Assembly: GCA_036676475.1 (NCBI GenBank)
Contig: JAKFCU010000081.1
Location: 1 to 47,232 of the forward strand
DNA length: 47,232 nucleotides
From: LC029 sp036676475
GTDB lineage: Bacteria > Bacillota > Bacilli > Aneurinibacillales > RAOX-1
Direction of reading: 5' to 3'
Below the pieces are notes generated by a model, which saw only the letters and a list, made by a program, of their open reading frames with translations, was not told the DNA's origin and did not search any database. Positions 18,893 to 27,645 of the stretch are shown piece by piece (positions within the stretch are counted from its first letter, which is position 1; each line of letters opens with the position of its first letter). Made by a program: the position numbers and the translations under genes.

Positions 18893-19648
18893 TTACATAA
18901 AAGAAAAAACAATAGCAATTCCAGTCCCAATGGCAAATGCGGTTAAGAAAGCCTCTGCACCTTTAGATAAACCCGCCATTAAGTGTCCTGCCATTAAATC
19001 TCTCACGGCATTGGTAATTAAAAGACCAGGGACAAGCGGCATGACAGAGCCAATTATGATTTTATCCATTTCTTGTCCAAGACCTAAGTAAATAAATAAA
19101 AAGGCCATAAGGCCTATGATAAATGAGGCTAAAAACTCTGCGAAAAATTTAATCTGCACTAATCGGTGTAAATAAACAGCGGCAGAAAACCCAAATCCTC
19201 CTGAGATTACCGCAGGTAAAAAATCGTGCCACCCTCCTTGAAACATAATCAAAAAACAACCACTAGCCAAAGAGGCAGCAGCAATTTGTAATAGAATAGG
19301 ATAGGCTAAATGGCTCGATTCCACTTGCTTTAACAAGTGATAGGCTTCGAATGCTGTAAGCTCCCCAACACTAATTAATCTTGAAATATGATTCACCATG
19401 GTCACCTTTCGCAAATCCGTTTGACGATCGGTAATCCGAATCAATTTCGTGTGTTCCGTCTGGTCAATCGAAAATATAATTCCTGTTGGAATCACAAAAC
19501 TATGGGATTGCGAAATACCATAGGATGCTGCGATTCGCATCATGGTATCTTCTACTCGATAAGTTTCTGCCCCATTTTGTAACATGATTTTACCAGCTAT
19601 TAAGCAAACTTCAATGATTTGAGAGGTATCATTTCCCTGATTTTCCAT
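18893..19648 (-). CDS. ThrE-type exporter, large subunit (YjjP-like, ThrE)
   Basis: A 251-aa protein of the ThrE/YjjP family. The soluble N-terminal part (about residues 1-120) has GKIMLQNGAETYRVEDTM and SHSFVIPTGIIFS, typical of the family; hydrophobic segments fill residues 125-250, including IIIGSVMPLVPGLLITNAV. It is read first in a two-gene operon with the 144-aa half. The ATG at 19648 is preceded by GGAGAG. Substrate is probably an amino acid or related organic acid; the sequence does not decide which. Confidence 0.88.
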   Translation of the reverse strand: MENQGNDTSQIIEVCLIAGKIMLQNGAETYRVEDTMMRIAASYGISQSHSFVIPTGIIFSIDQTEHTKLIRITDRQTDLRKVTMVNHISRLISVGELTAFEAYHLLKQVESSHLAYPILLQIAAASLASGCFLIMFQGGWHDFLPAVISGGFGFSAAVYLHRLVQIKFFAEFLASFIIGLMAFLFIYLGLGQEMDKIIIGSVMPLVPGLLITNAVRDLMAGHLMAGLSKGAEAFLTAFAIGTGIAIVFSFM

Positions 19649-19803
19649 TTCTTTATCTCTCCACTAAACCACATTTAATTTAAAATGGGTGATAAGTCTA
19701 TTTTGCTATACCCATGCAGCAAAGACTGCCAGATTTTCTGGCAACCTATACTTATTTATATAGGAAAGCAATAAGTAAAACAAGTATCTAAACCGAAAGA
19801 ACC

Positions 19804-19820
19804 CTTGGATTCATATCCAA
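19804..19820 (-). terminator. Weak hairpin after the PIN gene
   Basis: CTTGGAT pairs with ATCCAAG, followed on the minus strand by GGTTCTTTC. It is short and its T run is poor. It lies just past the PIN-protein stop. Confidence 0.35.
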
Positions 19821-19835
19821 GAGTTCATATCATGA

Positions 19836-20309
19836 CTAATAGTTTTGACTGGGCATCACCTGAATGCGTGGAAAAAGACGGGAAATCCAATCCAATTGTC
19901 GGTCAAAAGAAAAAATACGACTCAATCCCAATTGATTCATAGCTGTTAGTGAACACGCCGTCAAGAAGGTAAGTTCATGTTCTGGATTTTCATCCATGAG
20001 CCTTAAGGCACTTCTTTCGATTCCTTCTTCAATTGGAATGATGGTCAAAATCTGAGATTGTTCTGCTTTGCGAATCGCTTGCAGGAAAAATTGAGCATCG
20101 GCAAACCCCGACTTGTCTTTCAGCCATTCATGAACCTGATAAACAATTAGATTTAAGGTAACTAGCGGACGTTCTAAATCATCTAAATCATAAAATAAAG
20201 AAACTGCTTTTTGATGATAAGCATGCTCAACATCCATGAAAACGAGGAATGCCGTTGTATCTAAGAATACAGAGGTTGTATCACAAGACATGGATTCGAG
20301 TGTGATCAT
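19836..20309 (-). CDS. PIN-domain protein, VapC-like
   Basis: The 157-aa product has the PIN nuclease start (SVFLDTTAFLVFMD, Asp17), a second acidic residue at Glu61 in YQVHEWL, and the closing IFSFDRQLD segment. The position where VapC toxins usually have Asp before an Ala-rich helix reads ELTFLTACSL, so one metal ligand appears replaced by Thr; activity may be lost or altered. The ATG at 20309 follows AAGGAG closely. The gene overlaps the upstream RHH-like gene by 29 bases, the compact layout of toxin-antitoxin pairs. The toxin role is inferred from layout and fold. Confidence 0.7.
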   Translation of the reverse strand: MITLESMSCDTTSVFLDTTAFLVFMDVEHAYHQKAVSLFYDLDDLERPLVTLNLIVYQVHEWLKDKSGFADAQFFLQAIRKAEQSQILTIIPIEEGIERSALRLMDENPEHELTFLTACSLTAMNQLGLSRIFSFDRQLDWISRLFPRIQVMPSQNY

Positions 20310-20637
20310 CGTACTCCTTCTCCTTTTTCAAAACATGATGTTTATTAGACAGTAAACCGCCTAATCGCAGCAAAGAATTGCGCTCCTTGCGATCTTCATT
20401 CATTCTTATCATGGGTTCGCTTTGATGGGTGCAATAAAAGTACACGGCTTGCTCGAGTGCAGATTGCAAGGATATATTTTTCCCATTGGCAACCTTCTCT
20501 AATTTTCTTAATGTGTCTGTTTCTAATTGAAAAACTTGGTTAAGTTCCCGTTTTCGCTGTATTCGCTTTGACTGCCCATCCTTCCCATCCACCCAATCCC
20601 GGAGCATTTGCTGTAACTTTAATAGTTTCTTTTTCAT
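20281..20637 (-). CDS. Putative RHH-type antitoxin-like partner
   Basis: The 118-aa product starts at the ATG at 20637, preceded by AGGGAGA; a longer frame to 20679 has no binding site. A basic, helical N-terminus is followed by QVFQLETDTLRKLEKV and ISLQSALEQAVYFY, which resembles the strand-helix-helix pattern of ribbon-helix-helix DNA binders. The C-terminal 45 residues are charged and could wrap the PIN partner. It overlaps the PIN gene by 29 bases on the same strand and is read first, as antitoxins usually are. It is longer than most RHH antitoxins, so the assignment is tentative. Confidence 0.5.
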   Translation of the reverse strand: MKKKLLKLQQMLRDWVDGKDGQSKRIQRKRELNQVFQLETDTLRKLEKVANGKNISLQSALEQAVYFYCTHQSEPMIRMNEDRKERNSLLRLGGLLSNKHHVLKKEKEYDDHTRIHVL

Positions 20638-20862
20638 CTCTCTTCTCCCTAATAGACGTGATATGTAAAAATGGCCCATTTATTTTATTCGGAAAAAGAA
20701 ACTGGTTATGACGGTTTAGATAGAAAAAGTCTTTTCAACATGGATGTAGAATTACCATATCTGTACAGCTCATAACATTTATTGGGCTCTGGACATGTTA
20801 ATTGTGATTCATCTCCGCTTTTATTGGGTAAAATACTACCTATTCAAGCTAAAAAGGAGAGG

Positions 20863-21612
20863 ATGAATGCAATGAAAAAGTTAGGAATCGTATTAGCATT
20901 ACTATCAACGACTACTTTAACCGCTTGCAATCAAGCTAATGACCCGCCTAATCTAACTTCTAAGAAACAATTGGAAATACCCACAAATATATTAGGCAAT
21001 GATCCTTCCGTTTTAAATCAAGATGAATTAGCCCAAATCGGAGATCTAGGTGTAGAAAGCGAAATCAAAGGAGGAGCCGGTCACCCCCCAAAAGGTGCTT
21101 CTTTGCTAAATGTAAACAGACCACCTAAGATTGCCTCTGTTAATCCAGACATACAACCCCTGCCAGGCGGTTACGTTGAAAATGTAATTTCATTGGGCCT
21201 TCGATACTTAGGAACCCCTTATGAGTTCGGCTCCGATCGAGATACTATTACCACTTTTGATTGCTCGGATTTTACTAGATGGGTTTATTATAAAGCACTT
21301 GGAATGGAGTTGCCGAATAATTCACGGAGTCAAGCCCGTTATATCGAAACACATTCTCCTCGAAGGGTGTTGAACATCCGCGATGCTAAACGTGGGGACC
21401 TATTATTTTTCATGTCCTATAAAGGATCTCATCAAGAAATTTATCAGAGAATCAACAAATCTGAACAACCCATTACCCATGTCGGCATCTATTTAGGAGA
21501 TGGTAAGATGCTTCATACGATGAGTATCGACACCGGCGGCGTTCGCATTGATCAGATTTTTGACAAGCATTTTGAGTGGAGATTCCTTGAAGGTGGAAGT
21601 GTCCTTCCTTAA
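20863..21612 (+). CDS. NlpC/P60 cell-wall peptidase lipoprotein
   Basis: The product of about 249 aa begins with a lipoprotein signal (MKKLGIVLALL, then lipobox LTAC), so it should be anchored outside the membrane. After a Pro/Asn-rich linker, the NlpC/P60 domain starts near VENVISLGLRYLGTPYEFG. The catalytic Cys lies in TTFDCSDFTRW and the His in THVGIYLGDGKMLHT. Such enzymes cut the gamma-D-glutamyl-diamino acid bond in peptidoglycan stem peptides. AAGGAGAGG lies just before the ATG at 20863, and a second ATG at 20872 is equally possible. The gene stands alone and ends in a strong terminator. Confidence 0.9.
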   Translation: MNAMKKLGIVLALLSTTTLTACNQANDPPNLTSKKQLEIPTNILGNDPSVLNQDELAQIGDLGVESEIKGGAGHPPKGASLLNVNRPPKIASVNPDIQPLPGGYVENVISLGLRYLGTPYEFGSDRDTITTFDCSDFTRWVYYKALGMELPNNSRSQARYIETHSPRRVLNIRDAKRGDLLFFMSYKGSHQEIYQRINKSEQPITHVGIYLGDGKMLHTMSIDTGGVRIDQIFDKHFEWRFLEGGSVLP

Positions 21613-21616
21613 TGCA

Positions 21617-21645
21617 AAAGCCCAACGTTCATTTCGTTGGGCTTT
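21617..21645 (+). terminator. Terminator of the NlpC/P60 gene
   Basis: AAAGCCCAACG pairs perfectly with CGTTGGGCTTT around a 7-base loop, starting four bases past the stop codon. Confidence 0.85.
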
Positions 21646-21743
21646 CCTTCTTTAGTATTCTTGAAATCAATACTTTTCCATATTATACACAAATAGTATA
21701 TTATCACATTATACAGGCAGACTCTTGAGTCCAGCACTCTCAT

Positions 21744-22625
21744 TTAATGAATATCCTTCTTTTTGAATCGCCCACCCTTAATATCATGAATGTTTCCGAT
21801 CGCAAGGAAGGCTGAGGCATCGATTTCTTCCACTATGGACTTTAATTTGGCTTGCTCTAATCTCGTGACTACGCAAAAAATGACTTTTTTGTCATCCCCG
21901 CTATACCCACCTTCCCCATTCAGGTAGGTGACACCCCGCCCTAATCTTGCCGACAAGGTATCTCCGATCTCTTTGTGTAGATCACTGATAATCCAGACGG
22001 CTTTGGATTCATCAAAACCCTCAATGGTGATATCAATCATTTTGAAAGCAATATAGTAAGCTATCAAGGAATACATAGCATGATCCCATCCGAAAAAGAA
22101 TCCGGCACTCCCCAGTATAAACAGATTGAAAAACATCACTATTTCTCCAACAGAGAAAGGTGTTTTCTTATTAAATAAAATCGCAATAATCTCCGTTCCG
22201 TCCAAGGAACCACCGTTACGAATAACCAAACCAACCCCCATTCCTAAAATGATTCCTCCAAATACGGACGCTAACAAGGGGTCTTCGGTTAATACGGGAA
22301 CGGAATGCAGAAGGGTTGTACCGATCGACATCATCGTTACCCCGAATAAGGTCGAGATAGCAAAGGTCTTCCCTATTTGTTTATATCCCAATAGGAGGAA
22401 TGGCAGATTAAGAACGAATAAAAATATACCTAACGCCCAACCTGTTAAATGAGATAGAATAATGGAAATACCAACAATGCCGCCATCTATAATGTTGTTG
22501 GGAACCAAGAATATTTCTAATCCAACCGATACAAAAATAGATCCTAATAACATACCGATAACACGCTTAATGAGTTTCATTCTAGATAGTTTTTGATGAT
22601 GAATTTTTTGTTTACTTTGCTCCAA
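21744..22625 (-). CDS. YitT-family membrane protein (DUF161 plus DUF2179)
   Basis: The 293-aa protein has about five membrane segments in residues 20-200 (NNIIDGGIVGISIIL, GGIILGMGVGLVIRNGGSLDGTEI) and a soluble C-terminal DUF2179 domain from about 210 (SDLHKEIGDTLSARLGRGVTYLNGEGGYSG). This matches the YitT/YvjA/YpjC group widespread in Bacilli, whose function is not settled. The start is TTG at 22625, 7-8 bases from GGGAGG. It follows a small membrane-protein gene by 30 bases and is probably co-transcribed with it. Confidence 0.9.
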   Translation of the reverse strand: MEQSKQKIHHQKLSRMKLIKRVIGMLLGSIFVSVGLEIFLVPNNIIDGGIVGISIILSHLTGWALGIFLFVLNLPFLLLGYKQIGKTFAISTLFGVTMMSIGTTLLHSVPVLTEDPLLASVFGGIILGMGVGLVIRNGGSLDGTEIIAILFNKKTPFSVGEIVMFFNLFILGSAGFFFGWDHAMYSLIAYYIAFKMIDITIEGFDESKAVWIISDLHKEIGDTLSARLGRGVTYLNGEGGYSGDDKKVIFCVVTRLEQAKLKSIVEEIDASAFLAIGNIHDIKGGRFKKKDIH

Positions 22626-22655
22626 TTTTGTTCCTCCCTCAAATATTTTCCGAAA

Positions 22656-22997
22656 TTAAAAGGAACAAACGAAAAGTCTTGAATGAACGAGCCTAGGTAA
22701 AAGGTTTTCCCTTAGTTTTCTTTGTTTTACAAACGAATATAAGTACGTTTTGGGTATATCATATTTAAACACAACGGTTAAATAGGCAAAGAGGAATAGA
22801 ATGGAACCTATAAAGATCTTTGTTATGTTCAATTTATGATGGTCATGATTAACCGCCCCATATTCGTTATATTCAATTGCACCCAAGTAGCTATCATAAT
22901 TGTTGACTTGGTCTGCGTGCTCAGGAAAAGGTTGCAAAGAACCAATCGCTATTAAGCAAATGATACATAGCACTAAATGAATGATTAATCGTCTCAT
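22656..22997 (-). CDS. Small two-segment membrane protein, function unknown
   Basis: A 113-aa product with an N-terminal hydrophobic segment (residues 3-20), an extracellular-looking middle with clustered His (VNHDHHKLN), and a second hydrophobic segment (about 58-78), followed by a basic tail. The ATG at 22997 has GAAGGGAT upstream. It is read just before the YitT-family gene. I do not recognise the family. The His-rich stretch could bind metal, but this is only a suggestion. Confidence 0.6.
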   Translation of the reverse strand: MRRLIIHLVLCIICLIAIGSLQPFPEHADQVNNYDSYLGAIEYNEYGAVNHDHHKLNITKIFIGSILFLFAYLTVVFKYDIPKTYLYSFVKQRKLRENLLPRLVHSRLFVCSF

Positions 22998-23089
22998 AAG
23001 TGTATCCCTTCTAAAATAACTCCTTTTCTATTATAGCAGATGAAACATAAGATGAGCACACAATCAAGTTGAAAAAGATAGAATAAAAA

Positions 23090-23116
23090 ATAAGCTTGGC
23101 ATGATGCCAAGCTTAT
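23090..23116 (-). terminator. Perfect 13-bp palindrome with T run
   Basis: ATAAGCTTGGCAT and ATGCCAAGCTTAT are separated by one base, and the minus strand continues TTTTTTATTC. It looks like a terminator for transcription from the right, although the nearest minus-strand gene in that direction (cysC) ends over 500 bases away. Confidence 0.6.
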
Positions 23117-23638
23117 ATGCCTACTAGGGGTTCCGCCAACATGTTTTCCAAATTTTACACTACATTTTGCAATACTCTCATTTCGAGAGTTATTTTAATT
23201 TATACTACTCATTTTTTAGGATCAATTTAACAAGGAAATCACGGAATCATGCTCCGATATACACTTATATCAGAAAATATTACACACATATTTCTGATTA
23301 CTAGTCCCTTTCACTTGAAAATCATCCTCTGTCCTACTATATGCTTCAGTAGATTCTCCTGATTAACAGTAAAAATGCTACCTGGGAAGGTTTATTTTTT
23401 ATAGGAATTTGTATTTTTGGGGCATATAACTTTCTTTATGGAACCATCCCTTAATTTGTGAATACATAAGCTTGGATTAGTATTCTGGCTAGAATTCTTG
23501 CTGGCATTGAATTTATTCCACTTAGAGCACCAACACATTTAAGATCGACCTCCTCTAATGGTGAACTGTTTAACATTATTACTGTATTCCTATAACTCTA
23601 ATTAATTTCCATCATAAAGCAATCGATGGGGTTGCTTG
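23117..23638. other. Non-coding or decayed stretch
   Basis: No intact gene. On the plus strand around 23385-23550, fragments such as WEGLFFIGICIFGAYNFLYG and AWISILARILAGIEFIPL read like pieces of a membrane protein interrupted by stop codons, which suggests a decayed gene of unknown family. The evidence is weak. Confidence 0.3.
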
Positions 23639-24259
23639 TCAATGATCGAAACGGAGCTTCCCACTCTTGCTCAAGTATCTAATGATCTGATTGACAGCTT
23701 CCCGAACAGATTGCTTATCACTCTCAATTATGATTTCAGGATTTTGAGGGGCTTCATAAGGATCCGACAAGCCGGTAAAATGTTGAATATTTCCTGCTCT
23801 TGCCTTCTGATAGAGCCCCTTTGGATCTCTCCTCTCGCACTCTTCTAAGGAGCACTTCAGATAGACTTCAATGAATTCCCCGGAGTTAAAAAGGGAGCGA
23901 ACTCTATCGCGGTCCTCCCTGTAAGGGGAAATAAAGGCTGTCAAAACAATGATTCCGGCTTCCACATACAGCCTAGAAACTTCCCCGATTCGTCTGATAT
24001 TTTCCGTCCTGTCTTCCGGGCTGAAACCCAAATTACTATTGAGTCCATGCCGGATATTGTCTCCATCCAAGATAAAGGTTCTCATTTTCCGCTGATATAA
24101 CTCTTTCTCCAGTTCGATGGCGATGGTTGATTTGCCTGAACCTGACAAGCCTGTAAACCAAAGGACAAAACTTTGATGGCCATTTAATTTTTGGCGGTCT
24201 TCCTTGCGGATTCCTGTTTTTTGCCAAAAAATATTGGATGATTTCGTTTTCCTTTCGAT
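23639..24259 (-). CDS. cysC: Adenylylsulfate (APS) kinase, probable non-AUG start
   Basis: APS kinase phosphorylates APS to PAPS, the sulfate donor. The Walker A motif FTGLSGSGKST, LDGDNIRHGLN, LGFSPEDRTENIRRIGEV, the lid-region AFISPYREDRDRVR and DPKGLYQKARAG are all conserved. No ATG, GTG or TTG precedes Walker A in frame, yet the usual N-terminus is encoded (SSNIFWQKTGIRKEDRQ, KLNGHQSFVLWF). An in-frame ATC at 24259 lies 9 bases after GGGAGG and just after an in-frame TAG at 24268; starting there gives 206 aa, the normal size. Either AUC is used or an ATG was mutated or misread. The gene diverges from a TauE/SafE transporter. PAPS could serve the two sulfotransferases in this window. Confidence 0.88.
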   Translation of the reverse strand: MERKTKSSNIFWQKTGIRKEDRQKLNGHQSFVLWFTGLSGSGKSTIAIELEKELYQRKMRTFILDGDNIRHGLNSNLGFSPEDRTENIRRIGEVSRLYVEAGIIVLTAFISPYREDRDRVRSLFNSGEFIEVYLKCSLEECERRDPKGLYQKARAGNIQHFTGLSDPYEAPQNPEIIIESDKQSVREAVNQIIRYLSKSGKLRFDH

Positions 24260-24464
24260 ACTTTCCTACCTCCCACCGCATTACTTTTCATCCTATGCGA
24301 AAGCAATGATATGAACCTTTGGTATTATTTATATGCATGCTCTACTAAAATGAAACAATTCGTTTGTTCAGAATAGACATAATATCCCCCTATTTTTTCT
24401 TCACCGTTCTTAAATGACTTGTATATATATAGAATGATTTGGAAACGTTCTGAGGAGTGTGAAC

Positions 24465-25229
24465 ATGAGCATCGGCATCGCGATAATGGGGTTGGTTGTT
24501 GGCTTTTTGGTCGGCTTGACAGGTGTAGGGGGAGCTGCCCTTCTGACCTCGGCTCTGATATTATTGGGAATTAATCCGGCGATTGCGGTCGGTACCGACC
24601 TTTTTTATAATTCCATTACTAAGTTTTTCGGAACCTGCCAGCATTTCAGGCAAAAGACCATCAATCTGAGACTGGTGAAGCTGCTTGCTTTGGGCAGCAT
24701 TCCGGGTTCCGTCATTTCCATCAGCATACTTTATGTTTTTAATTCTTTGTATCAAAACCAGGAGCAAATCATCGAATATACTCTAGGCTATGTACTCATA
24801 GCAGTAGCCATTTCCATCTTGATTCGGATTTTTTGGGATAAAAAAATCAAGGAAAACCGCTGGCTGGCAAAGCCGCTTGAAGAAAAGCGACATTTAACGA
24901 TTGGCATCGGGTTTGTTCTCGGCTTTATTGTTTGCCTGACCTCCGTCGGTTCCGGTTCGCTCTTTGCTTTGGCGATGCTCTATTTATACCGTTTAACAGC
25001 ATCGGAGCTGGTCGGTACGGATATTGCCCATGCCTTTTTCCTCGTCACCGTTGCCGGAGTGCTTCATGTGGGCCTCGGGAACGTAGACTTTCAGCTGGCT
25101 GCCAATCTTCTAATCGGTTCCATCCCGGGCGTGATCATCGGCAGTGCCCTAACCGTCAAAGTACCAGCCAAACCACTTCGGGTTTTTATCGCTATCCTTG
25201 TTTTGATTAGCGGATTGAAGCTGTTATGA
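24465..25229 (+). CDS. TauE/SafE-family sulfite/organic-anion exporter-like permease
   Basis: The product of about 254 aa is almost wholly hydrophobic with some eight membrane segments in two repeats, each with the family's Gly-rich loop: VGFLVGLTGVGGAALLTSAL near the N-terminus and VLGFIVCLTSVGSGSLFAL in the middle. Paired VGTDL(F) and VGTDIAH motifs follow each repeat. Members move sulfite, sulfonates or related anions. The ATG at 24465 is 7 bases from GAGGAG; the GTG at 24459 is too close. Its divergent pairing with APS kinase supports a role in sulfur traffic. A possible 57-codon frame overlaps its stop codon. Confidence 0.85.
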   Translation: MSIGIAIMGLVVGFLVGLTGVGGAALLTSALILLGINPAIAVGTDLFYNSITKFFGTCQHFRQKTINLRLVKLLALGSIPGSVISISILYVFNSLYQNQEQIIEYTLGYVLIAVAISILIRIFWDKKIKENRWLAKPLEEKRHLTIGIGFVLGFIVCLTSVGSGSLFALAMLYLYRLTASELVGTDIAHAFFLVTVAGVLHVGLGNVDFQLAANLLIGSIPGVIIGSALTVKVPAKPLRVFIAILVLISGLKLL

Positions 25230-25399
25230 GAAATATAAATATCGTGAAGAAAGAACTGCAGATATATTATCTAGGAGGAGGAACTTCTCCCGGATTCAAT
25301 CCATCTACTTATGCAAACAAAATTATGTCAACAATGACTCATTCGCTTGAGAATGTTTTTCCTTCGGGTACAGGAGATGCCATTTTTATGGAAATATGA
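25226..25399 (+). CDS. Possible 57-aa protein overlapping the TauE stop
   Basis: The frame starts at an ATG sharing four bases (ATGA) with the transporter stop and ends just before a hairpin terminator, the position expected for a translationally coupled last gene. The product has no membrane segment; its core is YYLGGGTSPGFNPSTYANK followed by a Ser/Gly segment. No independent ribosome binding site is evident and the family is not recognised. It could be the tail of a decayed larger gene. Confidence 0.35.
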   Translation: MRNINIVKKELQIYYLGGGTSPGFNPSTYANKIMSTMTHSLENVFPSGTGDAIFMEI

Positions 25400-25404
25400 G
25401 GAAC

Positions 25405-25436
25405 AGCCAAGGCTTTCTATAAAAGCGCTTGGCTTT
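25405..25436 (+). terminator. Terminator after the TauE-type transporter unit
   Basis: AGCCAAGGCTTT pairs with AAAGCGCTTGGCT with one bulged base and a tetraloop-size loop. The following T run is short. Confidence 0.6.
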
Positions 25437-25713
25437 CTGCTAGGCCAAAAGAAATAGGGTTAGTCATTATTGAGCTCTCCCCTTTCTTCTGGTTATGACC
25501 TTCTGGACGTTCTTCCCCAAAGGATTTTTTTGTCTTACCGTTTTTTGTTCCCGTAGTTCATATCCCTTCTGGGGATTCCCTTTTTAGGTTACAATATCAT
25601 CCACTTTTTGCTTCAGAATATCCCTATAAGCAGCCCGCTATTAATCCCCAGGACAATCAACAATTAATCCCGTTTGGACTGGAGATGAATGACTAGGATA
25701 TATACCTAGAATA
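25437..25713. other. Intergenic, no gene seen
   Basis: About 280 bases to the end of the sulfotransferase gene. The minus strand reads short fragments such as YRDILKQKVDDIVT between stop codons, possibly the debris of an older gene, without enough signal to name it. Confidence 0.3.
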
Positions 25714-26487
25714 CTACCTCTTGAATTCTTGCTCCCACGCAAAATCAATTCCTAACAAATCATATAACCTTTGATTATGTGGTCTAAAATACTCAATTAA
25801 ATAATTTAGTGTATCAGGTTTAATATTTGTATTGTAATTTCCTTTCTGAAAAATTGTAAAATGTTCAGGTTGCAAATATGATAATCCTAAAAAATGAATG
25901 ACTTTGAAATATGCATCTGTGGGGTTGTTGAATAATAATTCACTTTTCAAAATTAGAAAGTTTTTCCTATCAAACAATTCAAACCATTTTTTTAGCTGAT
26001 CAAAATAAATGCCTCTACTGAGGTATGAGAAATGTTGATGATGAAATCCATAGAAATCAGGTTTTTCAAGTATATTTTTTATATCATCCTTTAGTCTGGA
26101 ATCCTCTTTTGCAATAGCTTCTTCGAATGTTAATTTTTCAATACCTGCCCTTAAGACCATATTATATGCAGAATATGCCCGATAAACGGGATTTCTTAAT
26201 AGTACAATTAATTTAACCTCGGGGATGACTTGTTTTATTCTAGAAGGACAATATGGGTAGAAAATATAATATGGGCTAGCTTCACCAGTTATAGTACCTT
26301 TTTTAAGATTACTTGGAAAATGTGATCTATACCAATTTACACCCCGATTAAAGAAGATATCAAAAAAATGTACTTCTTTTGTTGTAGATGGCTCAATATT
26401 TGGATGTTGTACCAAATAATTATATAAAGAAGTTGTTCCGCCTTTTTGAGTTCCTATAATTATAAAATTAGGCAAACTACCATTCAT
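25714..26487 (-). CDS. PAPS-dependent sulfotransferase
   Basis: The 257-aa product has both PAPS-binding motifs of the heparan-sulfate-type sulfotransferase fold: the 5'-phosphosulfate loop FIIIGTQKGGTTSLYNYL at residues 8-25 and the 3'-phosphate motif IVLLRNPVYRAYSAYNM near residue 100. KEVHFFD and GEASPYYIFYP are further family marks. It has no signal peptide or membrane segment, so it should act in the cytoplasm, probably on a sugar or lipid-linked glycan. A GGGAG site lies 11 bases before the ATG, a long spacing. It ends the minus-strand group that contains the dTDP-sugar genes, 114 bases past rmlB. The nearby APS kinase could supply the donor. The acceptor is unknown. Confidence 0.88.
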   Translation of the reverse strand: MNGSLPNFIIIGTQKGGTTSLYNYLVQHPNIEPSTTKEVHFFDIFFNRGVNWYRSHFPSNLKKGTITGEASPYYIFYPYCPSRIKQVIPEVKLIVLLRNPVYRAYSAYNMVLRAGIEKLTFEEAIAKEDSRLKDDIKNILEKPDFYGFHHQHFSYLSRGIYFDQLKKWFELFDRKNFLILKSELLFNNPTDAYFKVIHFLGLSYLQPEHFTIFQKGNYNTNIKPDTLNYLIEYFRPHNQRLYDLLGIDFAWEQEFKR

Positions 26488-26601
26488 AATGAATAAACTC
26501 CCTCTGGAAAAAGCTGGACGGGGAAAATCTTTTGTAGCAACGGGCTCAATATCCTCCGTTGGAGATTGCCGTCAAGCATCAATAAGTGCTTTCCTTATTT
26601 T

Positions 26602-27612
26602 TCAATACTGCTTCTTATACTCTCCGCTTAGGATCCTTCTCCACCATTCTTCATTGTCTTGATACCAATGAACAGTTTCCTCGAGTCCCTGTTCAAACGA
26701 ATATTTTGGTACCCAGTGCAGTTCTCTCCGAATTTTACTTGCATCAATGGCATACCTTCGGTCATGCCCCGGCCGATCCTGCACATAGCGAATCAGCTTT
26801 TCCGGTTTTCCCAAAAGACTTAATATCTTCCGGACAAGCTCGATGTTGGACCATTCATTATTTCCGCCTACATTATAGACTTCTCCCGACTTTCCCTTGT
26901 GAATAACCAAGTCAATGGCCGAACAGTGGTCCTCCACATGCAGCCAATCGCGTACGTTCAGGCCATCTCCGTAGACGGGTAGTTCTTTCTCCTGAATCGC
27001 ATGCGTAACCATGAGGGGAATCAGCTTTTCCGGAAATTGATAAGGCCCGTAATTATTGGAACATCGCGTAATGTTGATGGATAATCCGTAGGTCTCATGG
27101 AAGGCTCGCACAAGCAAATCGGCTCCGGCTTTGCTCGCAGAATAGGGGCTATTGGGCGAAAGAGGGCTTTCTTCCGTAAAATATCCCGATTTCCCTAAGG
27201 AACCATAGACTTCATCTGTTGATATCTGTACAAACTTTTTTACCTGGTATTTCAGTGAGACATCGAGCAGCACTTGTGTACCCATGATATTCGTTTGGAC
27301 AAAAAGGTCCGGCTGTGAGATGCTTCGGTCAACGTGGGATTCTGCGGCAAAATTGATGACAATGTCAATCGGTTGATAGGCTTCTTCATCTACTCTCCCC
27401 GAAATGATAGAATCCACCAGCTCACGATCGCAGATATCCCCCTTAATAAATTGATAATTTGCATGATACTCCACATCCTGTAGATTTGCCGAATTTCCCG
27501 CATAAGTGAGATTATCCAAATTTATGATTTTATAATGGGGATATTTTCTTATTAAATAACGGTCAAAGTGGCTGCCGATAAAACCCGATCCACCCGTAAT
27601 AAGCATTTTCAC
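26602..27612 (-). CDS. rfbB: dTDP-glucose 4,6-dehydratase
   Basis: This enzyme converts dTDP-glucose to dTDP-4-keto-6-deoxyglucose. The product of about 336 aa has the NAD-binding ITGGSGFIGSHFDRYL, NFAAESHVDRSI, the active-site STDEVYGSLG and the catalytic YSASK pair, then RCSNNYGPYQFPEKLIPL. Start choice: the GTG at 27621 abuts the AAGGA site, the GTG at 27612 is 10 bases away and the ATG at 27606 is 16 bases away; 27612 is preferred. It lies 33 bases downstream of the RmlC-like gene. rmlA and rmlD are not in the window, so the pathway must be completed elsewhere or its product used for an amino sugar through the DegT enzyme at 39150. Confidence 0.95.
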   Translation of the reverse strand: MKMLITGGSGFIGSHFDRYLIRKYPHYKIINLDNLTYAGNSANLQDVEYHANYQFIKGDICDRELVDSIISGRVDEEAYQPIDIVINFAAESHVDRSISQPDLFVQTNIMGTQVLLDVSLKYQVKKFVQISTDEVYGSLGKSGYFTEESPLSPNSPYSASKAGADLLVRAFHETYGLSINITRCSNNYGPYQFPEKLIPLMVTHAIQEKELPVYGDGLNVRDWLHVEDHCSAIDLVIHKGKSGEVYNVGGNNEWSNIELVRKILSLLGKPEKLIRYVQDRPGHDRRYAIDASKIRRELHWVPKYSFEQGLEETVHWYQDNEEWWRRILSGEYKKQY

Positions 27613-27645
27613 GGACTTCACTTCCTTTTGGATAGAATCGTCACA

